A DNA stretch of 64,000 bases, from the NCBI RefSeq assembly GCF_900187125.1, contig NZ_LT906468.1, positions 1,922,001 to 1,986,000 of the forward strand, read 5' to 3'. The notes below the pieces were generated by a model. The model searched no databases. It was not told the origin of the DNA and saw only the letters and a list, made by a program, of their open reading frames with translations. A program made the position numbers and the translations under genes. Below are positions 26,364-34,683 of the stretch, one piece after another (the first letter of the stretch is position 1; every line of letters starts with the position of its first letter). The DNA is from Sphingobacterium mizutaii (GTDB lineage: Bacteria > Bacteroidota > Bacteroidia > Sphingobacteriales > Sphingobacteriaceae).

Positions 26364-26810
26364 ATGGAGATCAACATCAGGAAAGTAGGTCTGGAAGATT
26401 TGGACGCTACAGCAGAGTTATTCAACCGCTATCGGGTCTTCTACCGACAGCAAGACGATTATGAAAAGTGCAAAAAGTTCATTCAAGACCGGATGGAAAA
26501 CGATCAATCCCACATTTTTGTGGTTTATGCTGATGGCACTGCAGTTGGGTTTGTCCAGTTGTACAAACTTTACCATTACATCAAATTGGCCAAGCAATGG
26601 CTATTGAGCGATTTGTTTGTTCATCCCGACTACAGAGGCAAGGGCTTTTCGGTAGCGCTGATAGATAAAGCTAAGCAATGGTGCGATGAAACCGGTGCTT
26701 GCGGATTGATGCTTGAAACCGAAAAGACAAATGATATAGGCAACAGATTATATCCACGTTGCGGATTTGAATATGATGCCAACCACAACTATTACTATTG
26801 GTGGAAATAA
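26364..26810 (+). CDS. GNAT family N-acetyltransferase
   Basis: A 148-residue GNAT acyltransferase. The acetyl-CoA loop is in LFVHPDYRGKGFSVALIDKA (R-G-K-G-F) and the late GLMLETEKTNDIGNRLYPRCGFEYD is typical for family members that act on amino-acid-like or amine substrates. I start at the ATG at 26364 (MEINIRK); the longer frame upstream crosses the promoter. It carries the same operator as the cupin operon and so belongs to the MocR regulon, suggesting a joint role in using or detoxifying an amine or amino-acid derivative. The substrate is unknown. Confidence 0.85.
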   Translation: MEINIRKVGLEDLDATAELFNRYRVFYRQQDDYEKCKKFIQDRMENDQSHIFVVYADGTAVGFVQLYKLYHYIKLAKQWLLSDLFVHPDYRGKGFSVALIDKAKQWCDETGACGLMLETEKTNDIGNRLYPRCGFEYDANHNYYYWWK

Positions 26811-26816
26811 GAAAAG

Positions 26817-26839
26817 GGGCAAACTTGAGCGGTTTGCCC
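26817..26839. terminator. Hairpin after the GNAT gene
   Basis: GGGCAAAC / GTTTGCCC, 8-bp perfect stem with a 7-nt loop, 6 bp after the stop codon. The T-run is on the minus side. Confidence 0.6.
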
Positions 26840-26898
26840 TATACAAAAAATGCTATTGCGGTTCGAGCAGCAAAATTCCAAAAAATACAAAAATTGAA

Positions 26899-27359
26899 AT
26901 GGAAACAACGGATCAACATCAGAGAACTAGAACCTCAAGCAACCAGATCTTATTTGAAATGGAAAAATACCTTTCAAATTTCGATCTGAATATAACAAAC
27001 AAAGAGGTTGAAAAATTTCGTGCATCCCAAATAAATAAATGTCCCTAGTGCATTAAAGTCCATACCCAAGAGGCACGAATAACAAGGGAAACGGAACAGC
27101 CAATCTATGCACTGTCAGCATGGCAAGTGAGTTAACTTTTTACCGTAGCAGAGAAAGCCGTATGGGTGATGGTGGAAGAAGTTAACCATATCGCTGTCCA
27201 TGGTTGGAGAGATGAAACCTTTCATAATTTGAATGGGTTTGATACAGAAATCAGGTAGTACAGCTCATCATCGCGATCAATCAGATCAACTTTTTAAACA
27301 GGATTGAAATACGTACCCGAAGGTTTACGTTCAACAGTATGCCCCATTCTGTAAAATGA
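26899..27359 (+). pseudogene. Broken carboxymuconolactone decarboxylase / AhpD-like gene
   Basis: Remnant of a CMD-family protein of about 150 residues. Pieces in order: QRINIRELEPQA (shifted by an extra A just after the ATG), then in another frame LFEMEKYLSNFDLNITNKEV and RASQINKCP, a TAG stop at 27046-27048 that replaces one residue between the two redox cysteines (C-P-stop-C-I), EARITRETEQPIYALSAW, a TAA, AEKAVWVMVEEVNHIAVHG, and finally, after another shift, VQLIIAINQINFLNR to the stop at 27357. AhpD-like proteins are thiol peroxidase partners. Two stops and at least three shifts show long decay. Confidence 0.8.
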
Positions 27360-27523
27360 TTTAGAAGGAAAGAGAATGCTTGCCTTTTTTACATTATACC
27401 TTTTATTTATGATGATATTATCCACATTCAATGTAGTAACATAAACTTAGCAATTATTGAGTTACAAACAGAAGATTTAGTCATGATACAAGGGGGGTGA
27501 TTAAAAATAGAAAAAATAAATCC

Positions 27524-27545
27524 GAAACCTAGGAGTTCTCGTATA
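27524..27545 (+). promoter_or_regulatory. Possible ECF-type promoter before the ferritin-like genes
   Basis: GAAACC (27524-27529) and CGTATA (27540-27545) resemble ECF sigma -35 (GAAAC) and -10 (CGT) elements, though the spacing is short. CGTATA also occurs in the leader of the sigma gene. Weak evidence. Confidence 0.3.
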
Positions 27546-27584
27546 TAACCTAACGATACATTATAAACAAAAAACAAATAGGTT

Positions 27585-28304
27585 ATGAAAGAAACAACCA
27601 CTAAACAAGAGGGCTTTATTGAAGAGAATGATCGACAAATAAGCGAGCGATTAGGCAGAAGGAATTTTCTGAAGATTGCCGGAGCCGGTGCTGTTGGGAT
27701 AGCAGCATTTGGATTGGTCGGGTGCCAGAAAGACGACCACGGACCGGATATGAGCGGTAATGGATTGTATTTCGGTAGCGGCGATATTGCTATATTGAAC
27801 TATGCATATGCCCTGGAGCAATTAGAGGCAGCATTTTATATAGAGGTCATGAATAAACCCTATAGCGGAATCAGCGATTGGGAGACGATGTTATTTAGTG
27901 ACATCCGTGACCATGAAATTGCCCATCGGGAGTTTTTCAAAACCGCATTAGGAAAGAGCGCTATTGCGAATTTGGAATTCAATTTTTCGGGCATCAATTT
28001 CTCCAATCGTGCAAACGTGTTGGCTACGGCCAAGGCTTTTGAAGATTTGGGCGTGTCGGCATATAACGGAGCAGGATGGTTAATCAAGAATGAAGCCTAT
28101 CTGGTTTTGGCAGGCAAAATTGTCTCGGTGGAAGCAAGACATGCAGCTTTAGTTCGCGATTTAATTGACAACGGTACTTTTGCCAACAACGAGGTAATTG
28201 ATAATCAGGGTTTGGACCTTGCCTATAGTCCGACGAAAGTATTGGAAATCGCAGCCCCATTTATTAAATCTAAGATAGATGTAAGAGATTTACCAACCTA
28301 TTAA
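27585..28304 (+). CDS. Ferritin-like (Ferritin_2) protein with Tat/lipoprotein signal
   Basis: A 239-residue exported ferritin-like protein of the Ferritin_2 type. Residues 24-47 are a twin-arginine signal (GRRNFLKIAGAGAVGI) with a possible lipobox LVGC. The four-helix domain has two Glu/His helices: LNYAYALEQLEAAFYIEV, with IRDHEIAHREFF after it, and later VSVEARHAALVRDL, the usual carboxylate-bridged di-metal pattern. Fully folded export through Tat fits a metal protein loaded in the cytosol. It is followed after 21 bp by a paralogue, and an ECF sigma/anti-sigma pair lies nearby on the other strand. The function, probably in stress or desiccation tolerance, is unproven. Confidence 0.85.
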   Translation: MKETTTKQEGFIEENDRQISERLGRRNFLKIAGAGAVGIAAFGLVGCQKDDHGPDMSGNGLYFGSGDIAILNYAYALEQLEAAFYIEVMNKPYSGISDWETMLFSDIRDHEIAHREFFKTALGKSAIANLEFNFSGINFSNRANVLATAKAFEDLGVSAYNGAGWLIKNEAYLVLAGKIVSVEARHAALVRDLIDNGTFANNEVIDNQGLDLAYSPTKVLEIAAPFIKSKIDVRDLPTY

Positions 28305-28325
28305 TCCACTTTAAAATTTATTAAA

Positions 28326-29153
28326 ATGAATTTATTTAACATCTTTGACCAGATTATGCAAGTCGATCCAGAGTTCGACGAGCGAGTGAGCCCTCGTCGC
28401 CGGGCGATCCGAAATATGATGTCCTTTGGCAAAAAGGTGAGCATTGCCGCGATGCCCTTTGTACTTAGCGATCTTTTTAAACGTGCCTATGGCCAGGCAC
28501 CTACCGATGTGAACGGTGTTCTGAACTATGCGCTAACGCTTGAATACCTTGAAGCGGAGTATTATACAAAAGGTGCAGCAGCATCAAATTTAGTGCCCTC
28601 AGGCAAACCCGCGGGGGCTATTGCAACCATTCGCAACCATGAAGTTGCCCATGTGGCATTTTTAAAACAGGTACTTGGAGAGAAAGCGGTTTCCAAACCA
28701 ATATTCGATTTTACAGCTGGAGGTGCTTTTCCCAATGTTTTCAGTAATTATGACACCTTTCTGGCGCTTGCCCAAGCCTTTGAGGACACCGGTGTACGTG
28801 CATACAAAGGACAGGCCGGCCTATTAAAGGGTAATCAAGTTGTGTTAACGGCAGCATTGCAGATCCATTCGGCAGAGGCTAGGCATGCCTCCCATATCCG
28901 ACAGATGCGCAAAGCCAGAGGAGGAGCTGCAGCCGATCAGAAACCGTGGATAACAGGAGCAAACGATTCAGGCATAGGCGCTGCCGTAGATCCAGTTTAT
29001 GCGGGGGAAGATAACAAAGTTCAGGCTGATGTGGATATAACAATGTTGCCAGGAATAGGTGGTAAAATTTCCACTGCCGCTGCGACACAATCGTTTGACG
29101 AACCGTTGTCTGCTTCAGCTGTTCTAGATATCGCGAAACTTTTCATAAAATAG
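28326..29153 (+). CDS. Ferritin-like (Ferritin_2) protein, second paralogue
   Basis: A 275-residue relative of the preceding gene. The metal-binding helices are LNYALTLEYLEAEYYTKGA, IRNHEVAHVAFLKQVLG and IHSAEARHASHIRQMRK, spaced as in the first protein. The N-terminus has RRRAIRNMMSFGKKVSIAAMPFVLSDLF, a twin-arginine-like, weakly hydrophobic segment without a lipobox, so export is likely but less certain. The pair is common in Bacteroidota and is presumably expressed as one transcript ending at the hairpin 20 bp downstream. Confidence 0.85.
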   Translation: MNLFNIFDQIMQVDPEFDERVSPRRRAIRNMMSFGKKVSIAAMPFVLSDLFKRAYGQAPTDVNGVLNYALTLEYLEAEYYTKGAAASNLVPSGKPAGAIATIRNHEVAHVAFLKQVLGEKAVSKPIFDFTAGGAFPNVFSNYDTFLALAQAFEDTGVRAYKGQAGLLKGNQVVLTAALQIHSAEARHASHIRQMRKARGGAAADQKPWITGANDSGIGAAVDPVYAGEDNKVQADVDITMLPGIGGKISTAAATQSFDEPLSASAVLDIAKLFIK

Positions 29154-29175
29154 TAGGGTTGATTTGATGTAACGG

Positions 29176-29203
29176 TAAGCCCGTATCGGAAGGTGCGGGC
29201 TTT
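29176..29203 (+). terminator. Terminator after the ferritin-like pair
   Basis: AAGCCCG / CGGGCTT stem with a 12-nt loop and a short T-run, about 22 bp past the stop. Confidence 0.65.
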
Positions 29204-29701
29204 AATTGGTAACATAATAGATTGTGTTATTCTTTGGGATTAAATACGTAATAACATGTACTAAAACATTCAATATGCTAATTTTCTATCATTTTAGCTA
29301 CCATGGAAAAGTTGATGGGGATCTGCATAATATTTTTGCACTTTAATTTGTTAGTTGCAATAGCATAAAGAAAATATAACTCACCGCTTATTCCTATGAT
29401 AATAAACTTTTTGGATTATCAATAGTTTGTGGTAAACTTAAACTTTATAATTTCCTCTCAAATAGAATTGGTTTTCTTTTTATCTACCATTAGTAAGTAG
29501 ATGTCCTTCAGTTCTGTTGAGTTTTTCGAGAATATTCCATAAACATCAATATCTTCTAGGGCCAAATAAATCCTGATAAATTAAAAAAGCTTATGAATTT
29601 TTCTATAGACCTAAACGTTTTACAATTTTCTAAATTAACCATAATGTTTAAATTAATTTTCTCTGTGAACTGGTTATCATTTACCCGGTAATTTTTGCTG
29701 A
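29204..29701. other. Noncoding stretch with a possible gene remnant
   Basis: About 500 bp without an intact gene. On the minus strand two frames between 29650 and 29460 read like one short protein end broken by a shift (VNLENCKTFRSIEKFI, then ALEDIDVYGIFSKN and DIYLLMVDKKK). I cannot name the family. Confidence 0.3.
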
Positions 29702-30532
29702 CTAAATATTTCCCATCACATACATTTCTGTAAGGGTCGGTACTAAACTGCCTCCTTCATTTTCCAATGTTATTGCAAAAGCCTCTGCCTTGTCAATATG
29801 GTGCATTTTCACCATGGAATGATCATTGGAAAGAGGGAGTAGTCCTGCATCAACTGGCTGACCATCAACAATAGCCCAAAGTTGGTACTGTTTTCCTGAA
29901 GGTACCAGGGGTAGGTTTGATACAGATAAAAAAACATCGGAAGTTTTAGTGTCCCAAAAGAGAACCGCTTTGGCCTCAGGATATTTTTCAATACCATGCA
30001 AGGTGATGGTCTCAACCGAAGGACGTTGTATTATTTGCCAACGTTCGTTTACATCTTTCAACTTGTCTAGGGATTCTTGATTTGAAGAAATTGCTTGTTG
30101 CATTTTTTCTAGATCTCTTTCCCTATAGTTCAAGAGTAGAATGTTCGAGGCTAAACTTAGGATTAATAGGACTGAAGCTGCTATGGTCAATGGCATCCAT
30201 CTTTTTGTTCCCAAATTCGGAAGAGTATTTCTCTTTTCCATTTCTTTGCCTTCAATCTGAGTATTGCCGTTGACGGTAGCAGAGAGAGTGGCTTGCTCCT
30301 CCACTGTTAATGTGGACAATCGATCCCATATCGATGGTTTAATATCTTCATGGGGAGCAATGGCTTCATTGCTAGCCAGATCTTCCAGGAGTAATTGCAC
30401 ATCAAGAATCGCCTGTTGGACTTCTGGTGAATTTTTACGTATGCATTCCAGGATGCCCACTTCCTCCTCGGTGGCGAGCCCCAAAACGTATGATTCAATA
30501 ATCCCAGACGATATGTATTCCTTAATGTTCAA
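29702..30532 (-). CDS. Anti-sigma factor, RskA type
   Basis: A 276-residue membrane anti-sigma factor. Residues 1-85 form the cytosolic sigma-binding part (SGIIESYVLGLATEEEVGILE), one membrane helix follows (WMPLTIAASVLLILSLASNILLL, about 111-133), and the periplasmic C-terminal domain is RskA-like (AKAVLFWDTKTSDVFLSVSNLP, LWAIVDGQPVDAGLLP, FAITLENEGGSLVPT). It lies 5 bp after the ECF sigma gene, so both are one transcript. In RskA systems the sigma is freed by redox or proteolytic signals. The zinc-site HxxxCxxC seen in some anti-sigmas is absent. Confidence 0.88.
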   Translation of the reverse strand: MNIKEYISSGIIESYVLGLATEEEVGILECIRKNSPEVQQAILDVQLLLEDLASNEAIAPHEDIKPSIWDRLSTLTVEEQATLSATVNGNTQIEGKEMEKRNTLPNLGTKRWMPLTIAASVLLILSLASNILLLNYRERDLEKMQQAISSNQESLDKLKDVNERWQIIQRPSVETITLHGIEKYPEAKAVLFWDTKTSDVFLSVSNLPLVPSGKQYQLWAIVDGQPVDAGLLPLSNDHSMVKMHHIDKAEAFAITLENEGGSLVPTLTEMYVMGNI

Positions 30533-30537
30533 ATCTA

Positions 30538-31101
30538 TTATTGTTCTTTCAAAATCTCACGTAACTGAATTAAAGCCGACCTTACCCTTGTTTTCACCGT
30601 ACCTAGCGGGATATGAAGTTGGTCGGCGATTTCTTGCTGCGAATAACCGTGATAATATGCCATTTCAATGAGCTTTCTCCACTCAGGTTTTAATTTATCC
30701 AGCACGGTACCAAAACCAATATAATCAGACTTATCAGCTTGGTCAGTACTCGCAAAAATATGACTTTCTTTATTATTTACGATATCTGGAAATGATTGGT
30801 TTTTTTGTTCGTTCTGAACACCCTTTGATCTAAGGTAGTCCAGGGAAGCATTGCGTGCAATGTTTATCATCCAGGTATACAGCCTGCCTTTGTCCTGATT
30901 AAATAAGTCGACGTGCTTCCATATTTTGACAAACACATCCTGTATTACCTCCTCTGCATATTCTTTATGTATTACAATGCGGATTATGATACCGTATAAT
31001 GCGCCTGCATAATTATCGTATAGATAATTAAACGCACGCCGATCTCTTTTCTTCAATAAATCGATTAGTGTATCTTCAGATAAGTGCTGTATTGGACTCA
31101 A
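30538..31101 (-). CDS. ECF RNA polymerase sigma factor (SigK-like)
   Basis: An ECF sigma factor of about 187 residues. Region 2 is DRRAFNYLYDNYAGALYG through EEVIQDVFVKIWKHVDLFN to WMINIARNASLDYLR, and region 4 is MAYYHGYSQQEIADQLHIPLGTVKTRVRSALIQLR. I place the start at a TTG at 31101 (LSPIQHLSEDTL) because a TATTTTTG promoter element lies at 31133-31140, so the longer open frame would begin upstream of the transcript. It is co-transcribed with the RskA-type anti-sigma. The ferritin-like pair on the opposite strand is a reasonable target set, as this arrangement recurs in the phylum. Confidence 0.88.
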   Translation of the reverse strand: MSPIQHLSEDTLIDLLKKRDRRAFNYLYDNYAGALYGIIIRIVIHKEYAEEVIQDVFVKIWKHVDLFNQDKGRLYTWMINIARNASLDYLRSKGVQNEQKNQSFPDIVNNKESHIFASTDQADKSDYIGFGTVLDKLKPEWRKLIEMAYYHGYSQQEIADQLHIPLGTVKTRVRSALIQLREILKEQ

Positions 31102-31132
31102 GTGGTATATTCTATACGCGAAATCGAATATA

Positions 31133-31140
31133 CAAAAATA
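31133..31140 (-). promoter_or_regulatory. Promoter element of the sigma/anti-sigma operon
   Basis: TATTTTTG on the minus strand, an exact TAnnTTTG match, about 32 bp before the chosen TTG start. It decides between the two possible starts of the sigma gene. Confidence 0.5.
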
Positions 31141-31640
31141 TAATTGAATGTGATCCTTTTTCCAATAGAGTTTAATAATGGATTGTTCAATGGGCACAGG
31201 ATTTGAGCCCCGGAGAAAAAAAAACACTACCCCGGCAGCAGTGAATAGATTGTGTTTAATTTAAAATGAACCTCAATAAAATTATTGCATAAAACAAGCT
31301 TTACTTCAGGAATGTCGAATATGGTTGCTCATTATCCACCAATGAAGTGGATTTGTAACTTGAGTTAACTAATTTCTACAATATATTTTTCCATAACTAA
31401 ACCTTTGAAAAATCCCATAAATCCACAGGCAGAAAAGGAAGATTAAAGAGCCTAAAAGCACAACAATTGGTTCATTTTTCACGCTATACGTAAATATCCA
31501 TTCATGCGAATGGATGTTTACCTTATATTAATATTTTGATTTATTAATTTTCTAAAAACAATTCCTCAACATAGTGGGTTAGGTTTATGACATTTTTATA
31601 TTAATACAGATTCTTGTTGTTTTGTCAGATTCAATAATAT
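31141..31640. other. Noncoding stretch
   Basis: About 500 bp of AT-rich DNA. It contains a small perfect hairpin at 31495-31515 (ATCCATTC / GAATGGAT) and no credible gene. Confidence 0.45.
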
Positions 31641-31856
31641 ATGATGGAAACTCCATTGCCTATAAAGGATTTAATATTATTCAGGTTATATACTGGTAAA
31701 CCAATCTTTGAATTGGAAATTTTTGAAAATTTTACAGAGGATCTAACATTTCTTCTGGAGGAGAAAATGATCGTTCCATTAAATAAATATATACAATTTG
31801 ATTATCCTTATGACTTTGAGCTTACCGAAAGGGGTTTAAAGCATCTTTTTAGGTAA
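31641..31856 (+). CDS. Small hypothetical protein, 71 aa
   Basis: I do not recognise it. The composition is protein-like, and the end FELTERGLKHLF resembles the last strand and helix of winged-helix regulators, with DLTFLLEEKMIVPL before it. Without a helix-turn-helix that I can identify, this stays a hint. It begins at the first of two adjacent ATG codons. It is a lone gene converging on the DUF6766 gene. Confidence 0.45.
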   Translation: MMETPLPIKDLILFRLYTGKPIFELEIFENFTEDLTFLLEEKMIVPLNKYIQFDYPYDFELTERGLKHLFR

Positions 31857-31880
31857 TCTATGTTTGAAACAGCATAAAGT

Positions 31881-32540
31881 CTATTTTCCTGTTTTCCTAT
31901 GTGGACTGTCAACTGGTTTGGATTCTGGTGAGCCTTTTTGACGAAGAAAAATTGTTAATATAACTATTGAAGCAACCGATAGAAATTCGCTTTGCCAATT
32001 CTGAAAAGTTTCGAACCAAAAAGTGGGTTCATACAAATATTCACTTATCGATATGGAAGGCTTACCTTCCAGTGCATTCTCCTCCATTTTCCCCTTATAA
32101 CTGCCGAATAAATGTAATCCCCAAGATGCTATAAAAAGAATCAAAAACGCAATAGAAAGTGAGTGTTTGTATATTAAGAGTCTCCATCCGCCACTTTTCA
32201 CTGGCGCTGGCGCGCCTGGTCTGTAAATGGGTTCCCGATCCACCTCTTCTTTTTTGTCTATTTCCTTTGATTCAGCTGATCCAACTTGGCGAAGGAAAAT
32301 AGTAAGTATAACATAAAGCGCCATCTGAAGGAATTCGCTTTGAAAATTTTCAAATGTCGCTGATATAAAATGGCCAGAAAATAAATAATCACCAAATAAA
32401 AGTTCCTTCCCATGTTTTTGATATTCACTAACACTTTCCTTCCAACCAAAGTAAATCTGACCAATCAGGGCCAACAAGAACAAAGAAATAAAAACGATTG
32501 ATAATGAATTCCTGTAAAAAAAACTTCTATTTGCTTTCAT
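31881..32540 (-). CDS. DUF6766-like membrane protein with internal duplication
   Basis: A 219-residue membrane protein made of two copies of one unit. Each unit has a first membrane helix (NSLSIVFISLFLLALIGQIY; HSLSIAFLILFIASWGLHLF), a loop with FGDYL or SEYLY, then FENFQSEFLQMA or FQNWQSEFLSVA and a second helix ending VILTIFLRQ. So four membrane segments in all, with a proline-rich linker near residues 105-118. This matches the DUF6766 family, often found in stress-tolerance gene sets of soil bacteria; function unknown. Confidence 0.8.
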   Translation of the reverse strand: MKANRSFFYRNSLSIVFISLFLLALIGQIYFGWKESVSEYQKHGKELLFGDYLFSGHFISATFENFQSEFLQMALYVILTIFLRQVGSAESKEIDKKEEVDREPIYRPGAPAPVKSGGWRLLIYKHSLSIAFLILFIASWGLHLFGSYKGKMEENALEGKPSISISEYLYEPTFWFETFQNWQSEFLSVASIVILTIFLRQKGSPESKPVDSPHRKTGK

Positions 32541-32635
32541 TTACATTATTAGATATATATAAGGAACATTTAGATCAATAATTGGTTTAGGCAACTTTTA
32601 TTTTTTGATAAGCTGGCTGGTTAATGGTATAAAAA

Positions 32636-32660
32636 AATCCCCTCGGATAGGGAGGGGATT
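32636..32660 (-). terminator. Terminator of the lipoprotein gene
   Basis: AATCCCCTC / GAGGGGATT stem with a 7-nt loop. Read on the minus strand it is followed by a run of T, 25 bp past the lipoprotein stop. Confidence 0.75.
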
Positions 32661-32684
32661 AAAACTCAACAAATATATTCAACA

Positions 32685-33311
32685 TTAGATTTTATTAAGA
32701 TAAAGCTTGAATTTCCCTTTTACTACATCAAATCCCTCGTCTTCCGCAAACGATGGAATCGTGAATTCAAAAGTGCCTTCAATATCCTCAGCTCCATTTT
32801 CTTTCTTTGTTATTTTGGTAAAATAGACCTTACCATCACCAAAAATGTATTGAGAATAATCTAAGAATGGATTATATCTAATAAATGAAAGGTTCTCCCT
32901 TTCATTAATTGATATATAATCGTCCATTTTATTAATTATCTGTTTCCCTGGGAGTGATCTGATAACATACTCATGGTTCAGAAGGATCTCCTTACCGACA
33001 GGAATCTTTACAAAGATAGTATGTATGGGAGATTCTTTTGAACCTTTCTTTTTCAAGGAAGCATGTAATGTAATATACCTAACTCCATTTGCATATTGGG
33101 GCAGGTTATGATAATTATAATCAAATTTTGGCCCACTGCGATAGTTCAAGTCAAATGCCCTTCCTTGTTGAATAAAGGTTTCTCCATTATAAGCTATTTC
33201 GACAAACCTATCATCTGGCAGGGGATTTCCTTCTTTGTCGCAGCTATTGAAAAAAATGGTTGATAGTAATAATAGAAAAAGTGTAAAGGTGGTGAATGCT
33301 TTATTTTTCAT
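32685..33311 (-). CDS. Hypothetical lipoprotein, 208 aa
   Basis: A secreted lipoprotein of unknown family. Residues 1-24 are a signal with the lipobox FNSC, followed by DKEGNPLPDDR. The mature part is beta-rich (VEIAYNGETFIQQG, ITLHASLKKKG, TIFVKIPVGKEILLNHEYVI, GTFEFTIPSF) and looks like a single compact domain of the DUF5025/DUF6252 type seen in Bacteroidota lipoproteins. It is a single-gene unit with its own terminator. Confidence 0.75.
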   Translation of the reverse strand: MKNKAFTTFTLFLLLLSTIFFNSCDKEGNPLPDDRFVEIAYNGETFIQQGRAFDLNYRSGPKFDYNYHNLPQYANGVRYITLHASLKKKGSKESPIHTIFVKIPVGKEILLNHEYVIRSLPGKQIINKMDDYISINERENLSFIRYNPFLDYSQYIFGDGKVYFTKITKKENGAEDIEGTFEFTIPSFAEDEGFDVVKGKFKLYLNKI

Positions 33312-34660
33312 TTTAGATCTGGTTTCTAGATGAAACGAAACCTTTATCTTGAATGCTACATAGTAAAACTGTTTTTTTTTGAATTACAATAAAAAAAAAT
33401 TCTATTCCCATTAAAGAAAGGTGAGAAACAAAAAAAACTCGGCGTAGAGGGTTATATTTCTGTATTTTCTTTGATTCAATGATTTTTTGTCATCCACTTT
33501 ATCAACATAGACCGGAAGGCTAATTTTCTTAATTGATATTAGGAATCAATTTTATCTAAAGATTCAAACTGTAGGAAATAAAAACAGGCCCACTATGTCG
33601 AAGAAACGAAGGCTCCGGATAAAGGTGCGTTATTCGTCAACAAAATAGGTTGGCCTTTGGGATAGTCCTGATCGCTTGGTGGTCCCTCGGTATCGGAATG
33701 AAGGGGTCAAGGTCAGGGGGAAATGGTCTAAAGTGACGTTATCCACACACATGTTCATCAGAAGTCTCCAATCAGGTGGGCGCGACCGTCAAGGGAAGAT
33801 TGGCAGAAAAGAGCTCTATGCGCCATGATTATGAAGATGAGATCTATACCGACCGAATATCTCACATCTTACTACATCCTGGACGGGTTGGATTAAATCT
33901 GGAAGAAATTGACCTCTCAGTGGGAATACGGATTCTTGAACAATAATATCATACTTACAACACAAGGCTGATCAAAGGCATAAACGATGCATTTGTTTCC
34001 TAGGGATGGTTCAACGATTTTGTGCATTGGCACAGGTAGCTGACAGCTACGGCAGGCATCCAGTTATTAGAGCATCTCTAGCCGCTAATTTTCGATACTG
34101 TAGGAGGCAGCAAGGCTCGGTCTGCCGGATTATGGGTAGCTCTGGAATATGATTGGATCAGGAAGATTACCAGAACGGTGAGGGAGGGTGTCATAGATGG
34201 CAAATTATATCTAATGGCTTATTATGGCGATGTTTTCATAAATATTAGATTAGCTGGTGTTGGCAAAAATTCCTTTACTGCACGATCAAGCAACCATTGC
34301 CCTTAATATTGACCTGAGAGGTATTTCAGTGTATAAATTGCTCTGAATGAGGCCGATTTGATCCATCTAAGTAACAGTCAATTTATTGTTGACATGTCTT
34401 TCTTGGTAGGGTAAAATGGCTTCAATCCCGTTGTCCTTTCTCTAGCCACATCTCCGGTTATAAAAATTTCAGCACGCCTGGCAAAGTCTCAAATGTTTCC
34501 CGGGTGGTCCCTTCAAACGTACCAACTAAAGCTTTCCTGTTCACCTGGTATTTTTCCGACAAATGACCGTGTATAAAGCGACCCATATTTTAAGGACGTC
34601 ATTTGACTTCATCGGATTGATCGGGACAAGAATTGGTTTGGTCATTAAATGGGGAGCAAG
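33312..34660. other. Decayed region without intact genes
   Basis: About 1.35 kb of higher-GC sequence than its flanks, crowded with short frames that look like parts of a former gene. On the plus strand YLTSYYILDGLD, WKKLTSQWEYGFLNNN and ARSAGLWVALEYDWIRKITR appear in different frames. On the minus strand near 34.4-34.6 kb, HLSEKYQVNRKALVGTFEGTT looks coding. I cannot assign a family; transposase or element debris is possible. Confidence 0.4.
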
Positions 34661-34683
34661 TATTTTGATAAGGGTATAAAAAA

